A DNA stretch of 64,000 nucleotides from an uncultured Akkermansia sp. (GCA_900548895.1 URLZ01000006.1:8094-72093); one strand, 5' to 3'; positions 24,829 through 33,031 are shown, counted from the first letter of the stretch. The notes: generated from the letters alone by a model not told the origin. A program made the numbers and translations.

Positions 24829-25930
24829 TACGACGTGTAGGATGATGAGCAGGATGTCTGAAGTTAAACTTGTGCAGAAATTGTTGGGTGAACTTCCTCT
24901 GGATGTTTGTGACGTTGCCCGCTTGGTGCTGGAGTCTGTCGAGGAGCTGGGGCAGAGGGCTCATGGCTTGTCGCGGGCAGAGCTCATGCAGTTATTGCGG
25001 CGTGCCATGCGCCTCGGGGCCGAGGAGCTGCTGCGGTCAGAGCATACGGTGTCGCTGGCGGAGGCGTCTTGGGCTAGCGTGGAGGCTCGCGAATCGTTGC
25101 GGCCGAGTTCGCGTCGGGATTTGCGGCATTTTGTGCGGCGGATTCTGCGTGTGGAGGGGGCTGCGGAGTTGCAGCTGCGCCGGATGTCGACGGCGCAGTG
25201 TCGCCGCATTCTGGAGGCTGCGTTTGGGCGGAGCCGCAGCAGTTATGTGAAGGGACGGGTGATTCTGCACGGTATTTTTGCCTACGGAATTAGGCGCGGG
25301 TGGTGTGACCGAAATCCGGTGGCTTGTGTGGAGGTGCCGGCGGTGCGCGAGCGCCCGATTGATCCGTTGCGTTCGGATGAGGTGGCCCGGCTGCGCGGGG
25401 TTTGTGAGCATGAGCCGTTTCGTGCGATGCGCTTTTCGCTGCATTTGCTGCTGTATTGCGGTATTCGCCCGACGGAGGTGCAGAGGCTTCAGCAGCGGGA
25501 TGTTTTCTGGGAGGATGGGCTTGTTGTGATTCGCCCGCAGACGAGCAAGACGGGCGGGGGGCGTGCGGTGCCGCTGCGCGGGGCCTCTGTGCTGCGGCGC
25601 GAGGAGTGTGTGATTCCTCGCAACTGGCAGCGCCGCTGGCGGGCGCTGAGGCGAGCGGCGGGTTTTACGCGCTGGGCGCCGGATGTTTGTCGCCATACGT
25701 TTGCGAGTTACCATGCGGCGTATTTCCGCGATTTGGGCCGGTTGCAGCTGGAGATGGGGCACCGCGACAGTTCGCTGCTGCGCTGCCGTTACGTGACGCC
25801 TGTGCTACAGCGCGAGGCGGCTTCATTCTGGGCGCTGCCACTCCCGGATGGTGCCCCGCTGCGGCCGGCAATCCCGGGGCTCTCATGTGAGTCTTGTGGG
25901 GATGGGCGGCGGGGGGACGGCTCAGGGTGA
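24824..25930 (+). CDS. Tyrosine recombinase/integrase
   Basis: A 368-residue recombinase (later ATGs at 24842, 24845 and 24854 are possible starts). The N-terminal SAM-like domain runs to about residue 170. The catalytic domain has the first Arg in LLLYCGIRPTEVQRL near 212, a Lys in TSKTGGGRAVPL near 242, the second Arg in DVCRHTFASYH near 290, a His in LEMGHRD near 312, and the nucleophile Tyr in CRYVTP near 325. The usual His of the HxxR motif is an Asp here (DVCR). It lies beside an inverted repeat and upstream of the capsule promoter, a location that suggests site-specific inversion. It could instead be an integration relic. Confidence 0.88.
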   Translation: MHTTCRMMSRMSEVKLVQKLLGELPLDVCDVARLVLESVEELGQRAHGLSRAELMQLLRRAMRLGAEELLRSEHTVSLAEASWASVEARESLRPSSRRDLRHFVRRILRVEGAAELQLRRMSTAQCRRILEAAFGRSRSSYVKGRVILHGIFAYGIRRGWCDRNPVACVEVPAVRERPIDPLRSDEVARLRGVCEHEPFRAMRFSLHLLLYCGIRPTEVQRLQQRDVFWEDGLVVIRPQTSKTGGGRAVPLRGASVLRREECVIPRNWQRRWRALRRAAGFTRWAPDVCRHTFASYHAAYFRDLGRLQLEMGHRDSSLLRCRYVTPVLQREAASFWALPLPDGAPLRPAIPGLSCESCGDGRRGDGSG

Positions 25931-25991
25931 TGGCGGGCGGGCGGAGGGCTACCGCTGGTGCGGTCTGTGTTGGACCTCGATGCGCGAGGTG

Positions 25992-26741
25992 TCAGAGTGT
26001 GTCGATGTCGCCTTCGCTGCGCTGGTTTCCGGCTTGAGCGAGGGCGCTGAAGGCGTTGAGCATTTTGACGGGGCTTTTCATGCCGGGGGCGATTTCGATG
26101 CCGCTGTTGAGGTCGAGGCCGTCGGGGTGGCAGTGGCGGAGGATGCCGGGGATGTTTTCGGCTTTGATGCCGCCGGCGAGGATCCAGGGGTGGGGGAAGT
26201 GCAGGGTGTCGAGCTGATCGAGGTTCAGGGTGTGCCCGGTGCCGCCTTGGCCGCGCCGCCCGCTGTCGAGCAGGTAGTAGGCGCAGTGGGGGGCCCAGGT
26301 GTCGATGTCCTGTTGCAGTTCGTCGAGGCTGCTGTATTGGGCCGGCCAGAGGACGCGTATGACGCGCTCGGGGCCGATGGCGTCGGCGTCGGCGGTGCTT
26401 TGGTTGCCGTGCAGCTGGGCGTAGTCGAGCCTGGCTTCTTTCATGGTGCGCAGGATGCTTTCGCTTCCCTGGCGGACGAAGACGCCGACGCGCTCCATAT
26501 CGGCGCTGGCGATGCCGGCGGCGCGCTCAGGGGTGATGCTGCGGGGGCTTTGCCGATGGAAGACGAAGCCGATGAAGCGGGCTCCGCAGGCGGCGGCGCA
26601 GTCGATGCTGGTGGCGTGGGTTTGGCCGCAGGCTTTGATGAAGGGGGTGCTGGTTGCAGCGGTGCGGAGGTTGGGGATATTGGTGTTATCCGGGGCTTTG
26701 GCGGGGGTGTTCGTTATGGGGTGGGTTGTGTTGTTCTGCAT
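25992..26741 (-). CDS. trpF: Phosphoribosylanthranilate isomerase
   Basis: A 249-residue TIM-barrel enzyme. Motifs are FIKACGQT near 34, CGARFIGFVFHRQSPRSI near 52, YAQLHGN near 107, WILAGGIKAENIPGI near 190 and GLDLNSGIE near 213. It converts N-(5-phosphoribosyl)anthranilate to CdRP, the third step of tryptophan synthesis. It carries about 30 extra, poorly conserved residues before the barrel, so the true start may be a later non-ATG codon. It is the last gene of the trpE-GD-C-F operon. The leader before the ATG is C-rich. Confidence 0.93.
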   Translation of the reverse strand: MQNNTTHPITNTPAKAPDNTNIPNLRTAATSTPFIKACGQTHATSIDCAAACGARFIGFVFHRQSPRSITPERAAGIASADMERVGVFVRQGSESILRTMKEARLDYAQLHGNQSTADADAIGPERVIRVLWPAQYSSLDELQQDIDTWAPHCAYYLLDSGRRGQGGTGHTLNLDQLDTLHFPHPWILAGGIKAENIPGILRHCHPDGLDLNSGIEIAPGMKSPVKMLNAFSALAQAGNQRSEGDIDTL

Positions 26742-26847
26742 GGCGGGGAGGGGATATGATGATGTTATTGACGGGGCGTTGCTCGGCTTGTGCGCAGGTC
26801 GGCCAAGGGCTCCGGTGGCCGTTGGGTTCGGCGGAGGGCAGTGGGGC

Positions 26848-27642
26848 TTATGGGTGAAGGAGTTGGCGGAGGGTGTTCTGCGGGTCGGGGGTTTGCATGA
26901 GGGCGGTACCGATGAGGGCGGCTTGGTAGCCGGCGTTTGCTGCGTCGCGGATGTGTTCGGGGCGGCTCATGGCGCTGGCGGCGATCCAGCATTCGCCGGG
27001 AAGGCGACGGCCGGCGAGGCTGAGGCCGGCGCGGCGGTCGGTGGCGAAGGTTTCGAGGTTGCGGGCGTTGACTTGGATGATGCGGGCTCCTGAGGCTCGC
27101 GCGATGTCGAGTTCGGCTTCGCTGAAGATTTCGACGACGGCGTGTAGTCCGCGGCTTTCGGCCAGTTCCCGCAGGTCTCGCAGTTGGCTGATGCCGGGCG
27201 TGAGGGCGACGATGAGCAGCAGGGCTGAGGCGGGGGTGGCGAAGCTTTGCCGCACTTGGAGTTCGTCGAAGATGAAGTCTTTGCGCAGCAGGGGGAGGCC
27301 GGGGGCTGCGGCTGCGGCGGCGCTGAGGTCGGCGGTGTTGCCGCGGAAGTACTGCTGCTCGGTGAGGACGCTCATGCAGGCGGCGCCTCCGGCACTGTAT
27401 TGCCGGGCGGCTTGCCGGGGGCTGCGCTCGGCGTTGATGATGCCGGCGGAGGGTGAGGCTCGTTTGTATTCGGCGATGATGTGCAGGGGGGCGCCGTTGG
27501 TGAGCGGGGCGGTGAGGGTGCTCAGGAAGTCGGGGCGCTTGCCGCCGGGGAAGGCTGCGCTTTCGTCGAGGGGCTCGGGTATGTGCTGCCGCAAGGCGCA
27601 CAGTTCGTTTTGTTTGGCGTGGATGAAGCGTTGGAGGTTCAT
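26848..27642 (-). CDS. trpC: Indole-3-glycerol-phosphate synthase
   Basis: A 264-residue TIM-barrel enzyme with HIIAEYKRASPSAGIIN near 55 (substrate-binding Lys), LLRKDFIFDELQV near 112, VEIFSEAELDIA near 165, VNARNLETF near 182 and the closing GTALMQT near 245. It forms indole-3-glycerol phosphate, the last step before the TrpAB reaction. Its start overlaps the trpGD stop by 4 bp, so translation is coupled. It is separate from trpF, unlike the enterobacterial TrpCF fusion. A 106-bp gap separates it from trpF. Confidence 0.95.
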   Translation of the reverse strand: MNLQRFIHAKQNELCALRQHIPEPLDESAAFPGGKRPDFLSTLTAPLTNGAPLHIIAEYKRASPSAGIINAERSPRQAARQYSAGGAACMSVLTEQQYFRGNTADLSAAAAAAPGLPLLRKDFIFDELQVRQSFATPASALLLIVALTPGISQLRDLRELAESRGLHAVVEIFSEAELDIARASGARIIQVNARNLETFATDRRAGLSLAGRRLPGECWIAASAMSRPEHIRDAANAGYQAALIGTALMQTPDPQNTLRQLLHP

Positions 27643-29225
27643 GATTGTTTCCAGTTGGCGATGACGTGCAGGCCGATGCCTTCTGCGAGGGCGCGGCGGG
27701 CGCGCTGAACGCAGATGTGGCGATCTGTTTCGGGTTCAAAGATGCTGATGCAGAGGGCGACGTTGAGGGCGACCATTTCGCTCATGGCGCGCGGGCCTTT
27801 GCCGGCGAGGATGTCGAGCAGGACTTGCCGGGCTTCTTCGGGTGTTTCGATGCGCAGTTCGTCTTCGCCGGCGGGCGGGGTGAAGCCGAGGGCTTCGGGG
27901 TCGATTTCCATGGGTTCGACGATGCCGTTGGTGACGGAGCAGGCGGTGGCGGGGCCGAAGGTGGTGGCTTCGTCGTAGCCGCCGGCGCCGCAGAGGACGA
28001 TGGCTCGTTTGTAGCCGCCGCGCGCGAGGACGTCGGCGATGACGGGGACGAGTTCCGGTTTGGCGACGCCGAGCATCATGTGGGTGGGGCGGCTGGGGTT
28101 GATCAGCGGGCCGAGGAGGTTGAAGAGGGTGCGTACGCCGAGTTCTTGGCGGATGGAGGCGATGTTTTTGAAGCAGGGGTGGAACTGCGGGGCGAATTGG
28201 AAGGCGAAGCCGCAGCGGCGTACGGAGGCGCGGATGCCGTCGGCGTCTTGCGCCAGCGGGTAGCCGAGGGCTTCGAGGACGTCGGCGGCGCCGGAGCTGG
28301 AGGAGACGGCTCGGTTGCCGTGTTTGACGACTTGGTAGCCGAGGGCGGCCATGACGATGGCGCTGGCGGTGGAGCAGTTGAAGCTCTTTTTGCCGTCGCC
28401 GCCGGTGCCGACGATGTCGACGTAGTCGCCTTTGATGCCGTTGACGGGTTTGGAGCGTTCGAGGGCGCAGCGGACGGCGGAGGCGATTTCGGTGGCGCTT
28501 TCGCCTTTGGCGCGAAGGGTCAGCAGGAAGGCGCCGGCTTGGGCCGGGGTCATTCGTCCGTCCATGAGGGCGGCGAAGGACTGGTCGGCCTGTTCTTCGC
28601 TGAGGTTGTTGCCGTCGGCCAGGGTGTCGAGGATGGAGGCGATGGTCATGCCTCGCAGGATGGCTTTCGGGAAGTTTTCGATGATGCGCAGGCCGTCGGG
28701 GGTGAGTACGGATTCGGGGTGATATTGCACGCCGACCCAGGGGCGGTCTTTGTAGCGCATGCTCATGACTTCGCCGTCTTCGTCGCGCGCGGTGACTTCG
28801 ATGAGGGGGTGGTCATCGGGGCATTTGACGACGAGGGAGTGGTAGCGCCCGACGGTCATGGGGCTGGCGATGCCGCGATAGAGGCCGGTGCCGCTGTGCT
28901 CGATGCGGCTGGTTTTGCCGTGCATGACGCGCGGCCCGCGCACGACGGGGCATCCGGCGTGCGCGCCGAGGCACTGGTGGCCGAGGCAGATGCCCAGCAC
29001 GGGGATGTGGTGGGGGAGGCGCTTGAGGAACTCAAGGCAGTAGCCGGCGTTTTCCGGGTTGCTGGGTCCAGGGGAGAGGATGACGCTTTCGAGCTCGGGC
29101 GAGGTGGCCAGTTCGAGGACTTTGGGGTTGTCGTTGGTCAGCACGAGCGGGGTGCGCCCGGTCTGCATGAGGTATTGGATGATGTTGTAGGAGAAGGAGT
29201 CGTAGTTATCAATGAAGAGGATCAT
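27639..29225 (-). CDS. trpGD: Fused anthranilate synthase component II and anthranilate phosphoribosyltransferase
   Basis: A 528-residue fusion. Residues 1-190 are a class I glutamine amidotransferase: the nucleophile Cys is in VLGICLGHQCLGA near 80, and the His-Glu pair is in VGVQYHPESV near 168. Residues from about 195 are TrpD: VDIVGTGGDGKKSFN near 265, NRAVSSSSGAADVLEALG near 305 and LGPLINPSRPTHMMLGV near 368. It supplies ammonia to TrpE and then joins anthranilate to PRPP. The same fusion exists in enterobacteria. It lies 21 bp after trpE. Confidence 0.95.
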   Translation of the reverse strand: MILFIDNYDSFSYNIIQYLMQTGRTPLVLTNDNPKVLELATSPELESVILSPGPSNPENAGYCLEFLKRLPHHIPVLGICLGHQCLGAHAGCPVVRGPRVMHGKTSRIEHSGTGLYRGIASPMTVGRYHSLVVKCPDDHPLIEVTARDEDGEVMSMRYKDRPWVGVQYHPESVLTPDGLRIIENFPKAILRGMTIASILDTLADGNNLSEEQADQSFAALMDGRMTPAQAGAFLLTLRAKGESATEIASAVRCALERSKPVNGIKGDYVDIVGTGGDGKKSFNCSTASAIVMAALGYQVVKHGNRAVSSSSGAADVLEALGYPLAQDADGIRASVRRCGFAFQFAPQFHPCFKNIASIRQELGVRTLFNLLGPLINPSRPTHMMLGVAKPELVPVIADVLARGGYKRAIVLCGAGGYDEATTFGPATACSVTNGIVEPMEIDPEALGFTPPAGEDELRIETPEEARQVLLDILAGKGPRAMSEMVALNVALCISIFEPETDRHICVQRARRALAEGIGLHVIANWKQS

Positions 29226-29246
29226 GACTTGAGGACGGGTTGGGGG

Positions 29247-30644
29247 TTAGTCCTGAGCGGTGAGGACGGCATCGATGATGCGTCCTTTGTTGCGGCATTC
29301 GGCCCATTCGTGGTCGGGCTGTGAGTCGTAGACGAGGCCGGCGCCGGTCTGCCAGTTGAGTTTGCCGTCGCGCAGCCACATGGAGCGGATGGTGATGCCG
29401 GTGTCGAGGTGCACGGCGTCGTGGTCGAGGCCCATCCAGCCGATGCAGCCGGCGTAGGGGCCGCGCGGGACTTGCTCGAGGCCGTGGATGATTTCCATGG
29501 CGCGCACTTTGGGCGCGCCGGAGACGGTGCCGGCCGGGAAGGTGGCGGCGAGCACGTCGAGGGCGTCGCGCCCGGGGGCGAGCTCGGCGGTGACGCGGCT
29601 GGTCATGTGCATGACGTGCGAGAAGCGCTCGATGTCCATGAGTCGGCGGACTTTGACGCTGCCGCCCTCGGCGATGCGGCCGAGGTCGTTGCGGCCGAGG
29701 TCGACGAGCATGACGTGCTCGGCGCGCTCTTTGGGGTCGCGCTGCATGTCGTCGGCGAGGGCTTCGTCTTCGGCGGCGTTGCGGCCGCGCTTGCGGGTGC
29801 CGGCGATCGGGGCGAGCAGCAGGTGGCCGCCGGTGCACTGCACCATGACTTCGGGAGAGGCGCCGAAGAGTTCCAGATCGTTGAAGCGCATGTAGAACAT
29901 GTAGGGCGAGGGGTTGAGGCTGCGCAGGCGGCGGTAGAGGGTGAAGGTGTCACCCTCAAAGGGAGCGCTGCCGCGCGAGGAGGCGACGACTTGGATGGCT
30001 TCGCCGTCGTGCAGAAGCTGGCGGACGGTTTCGACGCCTTTCTTGTAGGTCTCTTCGTCGGGGCAGTAGCTGACGGGGCCGATGCTGAAGGGGCGCGGGT
30101 GTGAGTTGCTCAGCGGCTCCATGTTCACGAGGTCGCGGTGCTCGCCGAGGCTGAGCTGGTAGAGGCGGTTATAGACGTGGTCGAAGACGAGGACGGTGGC
30201 GGCGAGCACGAGGTGGCTCTCGGCGTCGGCGACGTTGAGGGTTTGGGCGAGCTTCGGCTGAAAGACGGTGGCCATTTCGTAGCCCCAGTAGCCGTAGAGA
30301 GCGCGGGTGATGGGGGCGAGCTCGGGCTCTTCGGGCTCGATGTGCAGCAGGTCGAGGGCTCGGCGCATGCCGTCCATGTAGGGCTGGCCGCTTAGTTCGC
30401 GGAGGGGGGCGAGGTCGTCACGGTGGGTTTTGACCTCGAGCTTGCCGCCGCGGCAGAGGAATTCGGCGAGGTAGTCGGTGGCGATGATGCTGTAGCGTCC
30501 CCATCGCCCGTCGACTTCTGCGCTTTCGAGGAGGATGGCCTCGGGGTTGCTGCGGCTCAGCTGCATGAAGAGTCGAATGGGTGTCTGCGTGTCGCCTTCG
30601 GCGAGGCGGCGGCACTGCTGGTGGAGGGTGATGGAGCTTGTCAT
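29247..30644 (-). CDS. trpE: Anthranilate synthase component I
   Basis: A 465-residue chorismate-using enzyme. The N-terminal feedback site contains AILLESAEV near 38, the Leu-Leu-Glu-Ser motif tied to tryptophan inhibition. The catalytic core has FGASPEVMVQ near 255, PIAGTRKRGRN near 275, MLVDLGRNDLGRIAEGG near 310 and GTVSGAPKVRAMEII near 370. It makes anthranilate from chorismate with ammonia from the TrpG domain. The gene follows an attenuator, and its ATG lies about 37 nt after the terminator U-tract. No Shine-Dalgarno is visible. There is no trpB or trpA in the window. Confidence 0.95.
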   Translation of the reverse strand: MTSSITLHQQCRRLAEGDTQTPIRLFMQLSRSNPEAILLESAEVDGRWGRYSIIATDYLAEFLCRGGKLEVKTHRDDLAPLRELSGQPYMDGMRRALDLLHIEPEEPELAPITRALYGYWGYEMATVFQPKLAQTLNVADAESHLVLAATVLVFDHVYNRLYQLSLGEHRDLVNMEPLSNSHPRPFSIGPVSYCPDEETYKKGVETVRQLLHDGEAIQVVASSRGSAPFEGDTFTLYRRLRSLNPSPYMFYMRFNDLELFGASPEVMVQCTGGHLLLAPIAGTRKRGRNAAEDEALADDMQRDPKERAEHVMLVDLGRNDLGRIAEGGSVKVRRLMDIERFSHVMHMTSRVTAELAPGRDALDVLAATFPAGTVSGAPKVRAMEIIHGLEQVPRGPYAGCIGWMGLDHDAVHLDTGITIRSMWLRDGKLNWQTGAGLVYDSQPDHEWAECRNKGRIIDAVLTAQD

Positions 30645-30680
30645 GGCTTGTGATGGTGATGGTGGTGACCCCGATCAATG

Positions 30681-30717
30681 AAAAAACCGTTCCGGCATAT
30701 CGGGAAGCCAGAACGGT
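30681..30717 (-). terminator. trp attenuator: intrinsic terminator before trpE
   Basis: On the minus strand ACCGTTC (30717-30711) pairs perfectly with GAACGGT (30692-30686). After one mismatch, three more GGC/GCC pairs close a 10-nt loop. A run of six T follows directly (30686-30681). The hairpin sits between the leader peptide stop and the trpE ATG, the expected place for an attenuator. Confidence 0.85.
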
Positions 30718-30770
30718 GTCATTGCTTTGCTGTGCTGTGTGCGTCGGTGTGACACACTGGGCGCTTCCCG
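30701..30770 (-). promoter_or_regulatory. trp antiterminator pairing
   Basis: CGGGAAGC (30770-30763 on the minus strand), six bases after the leader stop codon, is an exact 8-bp complement of GCTTCCCG (30708-30701) in the inner stem and loop of the terminator. The two structures exclude each other. A ribosome stalled at the Trp codons would leave the first element free; one that reaches the stop codon would cover it. Confidence 0.75.
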
Positions 30771-30775
30771 GTGAG

Positions 30776-30847
30776 TTAGATGAGGCGATACCAATACCAG
30801 CTCCGCGTTTGCGCAGGGAGCGGCTTGGTGGTCTCATTGTCAGTCAT
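30776..30847 (-). CDS. trpL: trp leader peptide (23 residues)
   Basis: A short frame with ATG at 30847 and TAA at 30778-30776. Residues 16-20 are Ser-Trp-Tyr-Trp-Tyr, encoded by two TGG and two TAT codons, and three residues later the frame stops. It lies just inside the trp promoter and directly before the antiterminator and terminator. This is the classical design for sensing charged tRNA-Trp by ribosome stalling; the Tyr codons suggest that tyrosine supply may also be sensed. It is too short for routine gene finding. Confidence 0.82.
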   Translation of the reverse strand: MTDNETTKPLPAQTRSWYWYRLI

Positions 30848-30865
30848 CGAAAACATCCGCGAGGC

Positions 30866-30893
30866 ATTATGCACGCTGCTCTCACTTTTGCAA
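30866..30893 (-). promoter_or_regulatory. Promoter of the trp operon
   Basis: On the minus strand TTGCAA (30893-30888), a 16-bp spacer and CATAAT (30871-30866) would start the transcript near 30859, about 12 nt before the leader peptide ATG. Confidence 0.6.
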
Positions 30894-30928
30894 GCAAAAT
30901 TTCACGCCTTTGCGGATTTTTGCGGCGG

Positions 30929-30969
30929 GCGGCTCGCCCGCGCTCGGGTGCCGGGGGCGGGCGAGCCGC
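30929..30969. repeat. 11-bp inverted repeat between divergent promoters
   Basis: GCGGCTCGCCC (30929-30939) and GGGCGAGCCGC (30959-30969) are exact reverse complements with a 19-bp GC-rich spacer. They lie between the trp promoter and the promoter of the membrane protein at 31030. The pair may be an operator for both, or a hairpin that blocks upstream readthrough. Confidence 0.5.
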
Positions 30970-30990
30970 ACTTGCTGTCGCGATCGCGGC

Positions 30991-31018
30991 TTGCTTTAGC
31001 TGCGTTTTGTGATATGAT
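30991..31018 (+). promoter_or_regulatory. Promoter of the 31030 membrane-protein gene
   Basis: TTGCTT (30991-30996), a 16-bp spacer and TATGAT (31013-31018) place the start about 5 nt before the ATG at 31030, giving a nearly leaderless mRNA. Confidence 0.5.
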
Positions 31019-31029
31019 GGGCGGCGCTT

Positions 31030-31860
31030 ATGGGTGATGAGGCTAAGAGAGCGCCGTGGTGGCTGCTGTTGCAGCTCTGGGGGCTGGATGTCCTGCTGGC
31101 GGCGTCTCTGTGGGGGGTGGCGATTGCGGCCTTTATGCAGGTGGTGGTGGTGGATGAGGGGCCGGTGCTCTTGCTGGGGGTGGCGGCTTGGATGGTGGCT
31201 CTGTTGGTGAGGCTGGCGGGGGCGGTTTCGGATGAGGGGTGGTATCCGCGCTATTATCGCTCTCACTTCGCGCTTATGCTGGTGGTGACGCTCAGTGTGG
31301 TGATGGCGGCGCTTTGGTTGCTGTTTTTTTACGTGGGTCAGTCGATGATCGGGGAGTTGGGCCGCGTGGCTTTCCCCATGGTGCTGGTTTTTCTGCTGCC
31401 GGTGCTGGAGCGCATCGGTCTGTCGCGCGCATCGCTGCGCATGTGCGGCGATTTGGTATCGGGGCTTGTGTTCGCCGCGGCCTGCGTGGTGCCGGCGCGT
31501 TATCTCTGCATGGGGCTTGATCCGGGGCCGGCGGCGCCGCTGTGGTATTTTTCCGTCCTCATGGGGCTGTTTTTTATGATGAGGCGGGCGTGGAGATCTC
31601 GGGCCGGAGATGGGGCGGCGGAGCTGTTCGTCACGGTAGGTCTGCTGTTGGTGATGATTGCGGCGCTGGCGACGAGCATCCGCGCGCCTTTTTACGAGCG
31701 TTCGTTTTGCGTGATGGTGGCCATGGGCTGTGCTGCATTGCAGATTCTCATCCGCTTGCGCCGCAGCCTGAGTGCGGATGCGCTCTTTGCCATCGGGTGG
31801 CTTGTGATGGCGCTCCCTCCGGTGCTGTGCATGGTGATGTTCACGCCGGAGAGCTGGTGA
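31030..31860 (+). CDS. Multi-pass membrane protein of unknown function
   Basis: A 276-residue protein with about eight hydrophobic segments (near residues 12-35, 42-65, 80-105, 115-130, 140-160, 172-190, 203-222, 250-270). It is tryptophan- and methionine-rich and has short charged loops such as RSLSADALF. I see no motif of a known transporter or prenyltransferase (no DxxxD pair). It is transcribed divergently from the trp operon and converges on the polyprenyl synthetase gene. It is a real gene by its promoter, codon use and membrane pattern; no function can be given. Confidence 0.75.
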   Translation: MGDEAKRAPWWLLLQLWGLDVLLAASLWGVAIAAFMQVVVVDEGPVLLLGVAAWMVALLVRLAGAVSDEGWYPRYYRSHFALMLVVTLSVVMAALWLLFFYVGQSMIGELGRVAFPMVLVFLLPVLERIGLSRASLRMCGDLVSGLVFAAACVVPARYLCMGLDPGPAAPLWYFSVLMGLFFMMRRAWRSRAGDGAAELFVTVGLLLVMIAALATSIRAPFYERSFCVMVAMGCAALQILIRLRRSLSADALFAIGWLVMALPPVLCMVMFTPESW

Positions 31861-32033
31861 CGGGAGGGTCCCTCCTGTCCGCTGCCCCGCAGGGCGCGGG
31901 GCTGGCGCTTCCGGTGGACGGCGGCTCGCTGCCTCGGTGATGGTGCGTTGTGTGAAGGTCTGCGGAGGTTATGGAGAAGCTTTGCAGAGGGTTGCCGATG
32001 GTTACAGAAGCTTTGTCAGGTGGTGCAGCCCTG

Positions 32034-32064
32034 CAAAAAAAGCCTCGGCTTGGGGCCGACGCTT
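32034..32064 (-). terminator. Intrinsic terminator of the polyprenyl synthetase gene
   Basis: On the minus strand the stem AGC-G-TCGGC / GCCGA-G-GCT (one mismatch, loop CCCAA) is followed by seven T. It lies 34 bp after the stop of the gene at 32098. Confidence 0.75.
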
Positions 32065-32097
32065 GGGAAAAATGGAGACGGCTCGAGGCGTTCGGAC

Positions 32098-32982
32098 TCA
32101 GTAGTCTCGCTTGAGCAGGTAGTCGTTGATGGCCAGCAGATTCTCGGCTCGCTTGGGTGAAAAGACGTCGAGGGCGGCTCGGGCGGCGGCGGTGAGTTCG
32201 CGGGCTTCGGCTCGGGCGCGGTCCATGCCGAGGAGGGCCGGGTAGGTGGCCTTTTGCTCCCGGGCGTCTTTGCCGATGCTCTTGCCGAGCACTTCGGGGC
32301 TGGAGGTGACGTCGAGGATGTCGTCGATGATCTGGAAGGCGAGTCCGAGGTTGCGCCCGTAGGCGGTGAGCGCTTCGAGCTGCTCTTGGGTGCAGCCGGC
32401 GGCCATGCCGCCGAGGCGCAGCGAGGAGATGATGAGGGCGGAGGTTTTGCCGTGGTGGATGGTGCGCAGCTCGTCGATGCTCAGCTGGCGGCCTTCGCTG
32501 AGCAGGTCGAGCGCCTGACCGCCCACGAGTTGCAGGCTGCCGGTGCGGTAGGCGAGCTCGGCGACGTAGTCGCGGACGTCGTAGCGGTCGTTGGAGGGTA
32601 CGAGGGCGAGCATACCGAAGGCTTCGGTGAGCAGGGCGTCGCCCGCCAGCACGGCGATGCCTTCGCCGAAGACTTTGTGGTTGGTCGGTCGCCCGCGCCG
32701 CAGGTCGTCGTTGTCCATGCAGGGCAGGTCGTCGTGGATGAGGGTGTAGGTGTGCAGGGTCTCCAGAGCGCAGGCGGCGTTGAGGGCGATGTCGTCGCTG
32801 CCGCCGCAGGCCTTGGCGGCTTCGAGGCAGAGCAGGGGGCGTATGCGTTTGCCGCCGGCAAAGATGCTGTAGCGCATGGCTTTGTGCAGGATGACCGGCT
32901 CGGTTTGTTCGGAGGGCAGCAGTTCGCCGAGTCGCTGCTCGACTTTGGCGGCGGTTTCTTTGATGAGCTCTTTGATGTCCAT
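32098..32982 (-). CDS. ispA: Polyprenyl (farnesyl/geranylgeranyl) diphosphate synthase
   Basis: A protein of about 294 residues from the ATG at 32982; upstream in-frame codons extend it only through the promoter region. The FARM region is LIHDDLPCMDNDDLRRGRPTNHK near 82-104 and the SARM region is AFQIIDDILD near 207. KRIRPLLCLEAAKA near 45 binds the diphosphate. It condenses isopentenyl diphosphate with allylic primers to give C15 or C20 prenyl chains for undecaprenyl phosphate and quinones. Chain length is not fixed by the sequence alone. It has its own promoter (33049-33077). Confidence 0.9.
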   Translation of the reverse strand: MDIKELIKETAAKVEQRLGELLPSEQTEPVILHKAMRYSIFAGGKRIRPLLCLEAAKACGGSDDIALNAACALETLHTYTLIHDDLPCMDNDDLRRGRPTNHKVFGEGIAVLAGDALLTEAFGMLALVPSNDRYDVRDYVAELAYRTGSLQLVGGQALDLLSEGRQLSIDELRTIHHGKTSALIISSLRLGGMAAGCTQEQLEALTAYGRNLGLAFQIIDDILDVTSSPEVLGKSIGKDAREQKATYPALLGMDRARAEARELTAAARAALDVFSPKRAENLLAINDYLLKRDY

Positions 32983-33031
32983 GAGAGAGTGGTGGGGTGC
33001 GGGGCCTCTCGCTTGCGCCCGGGGTGAAGAG

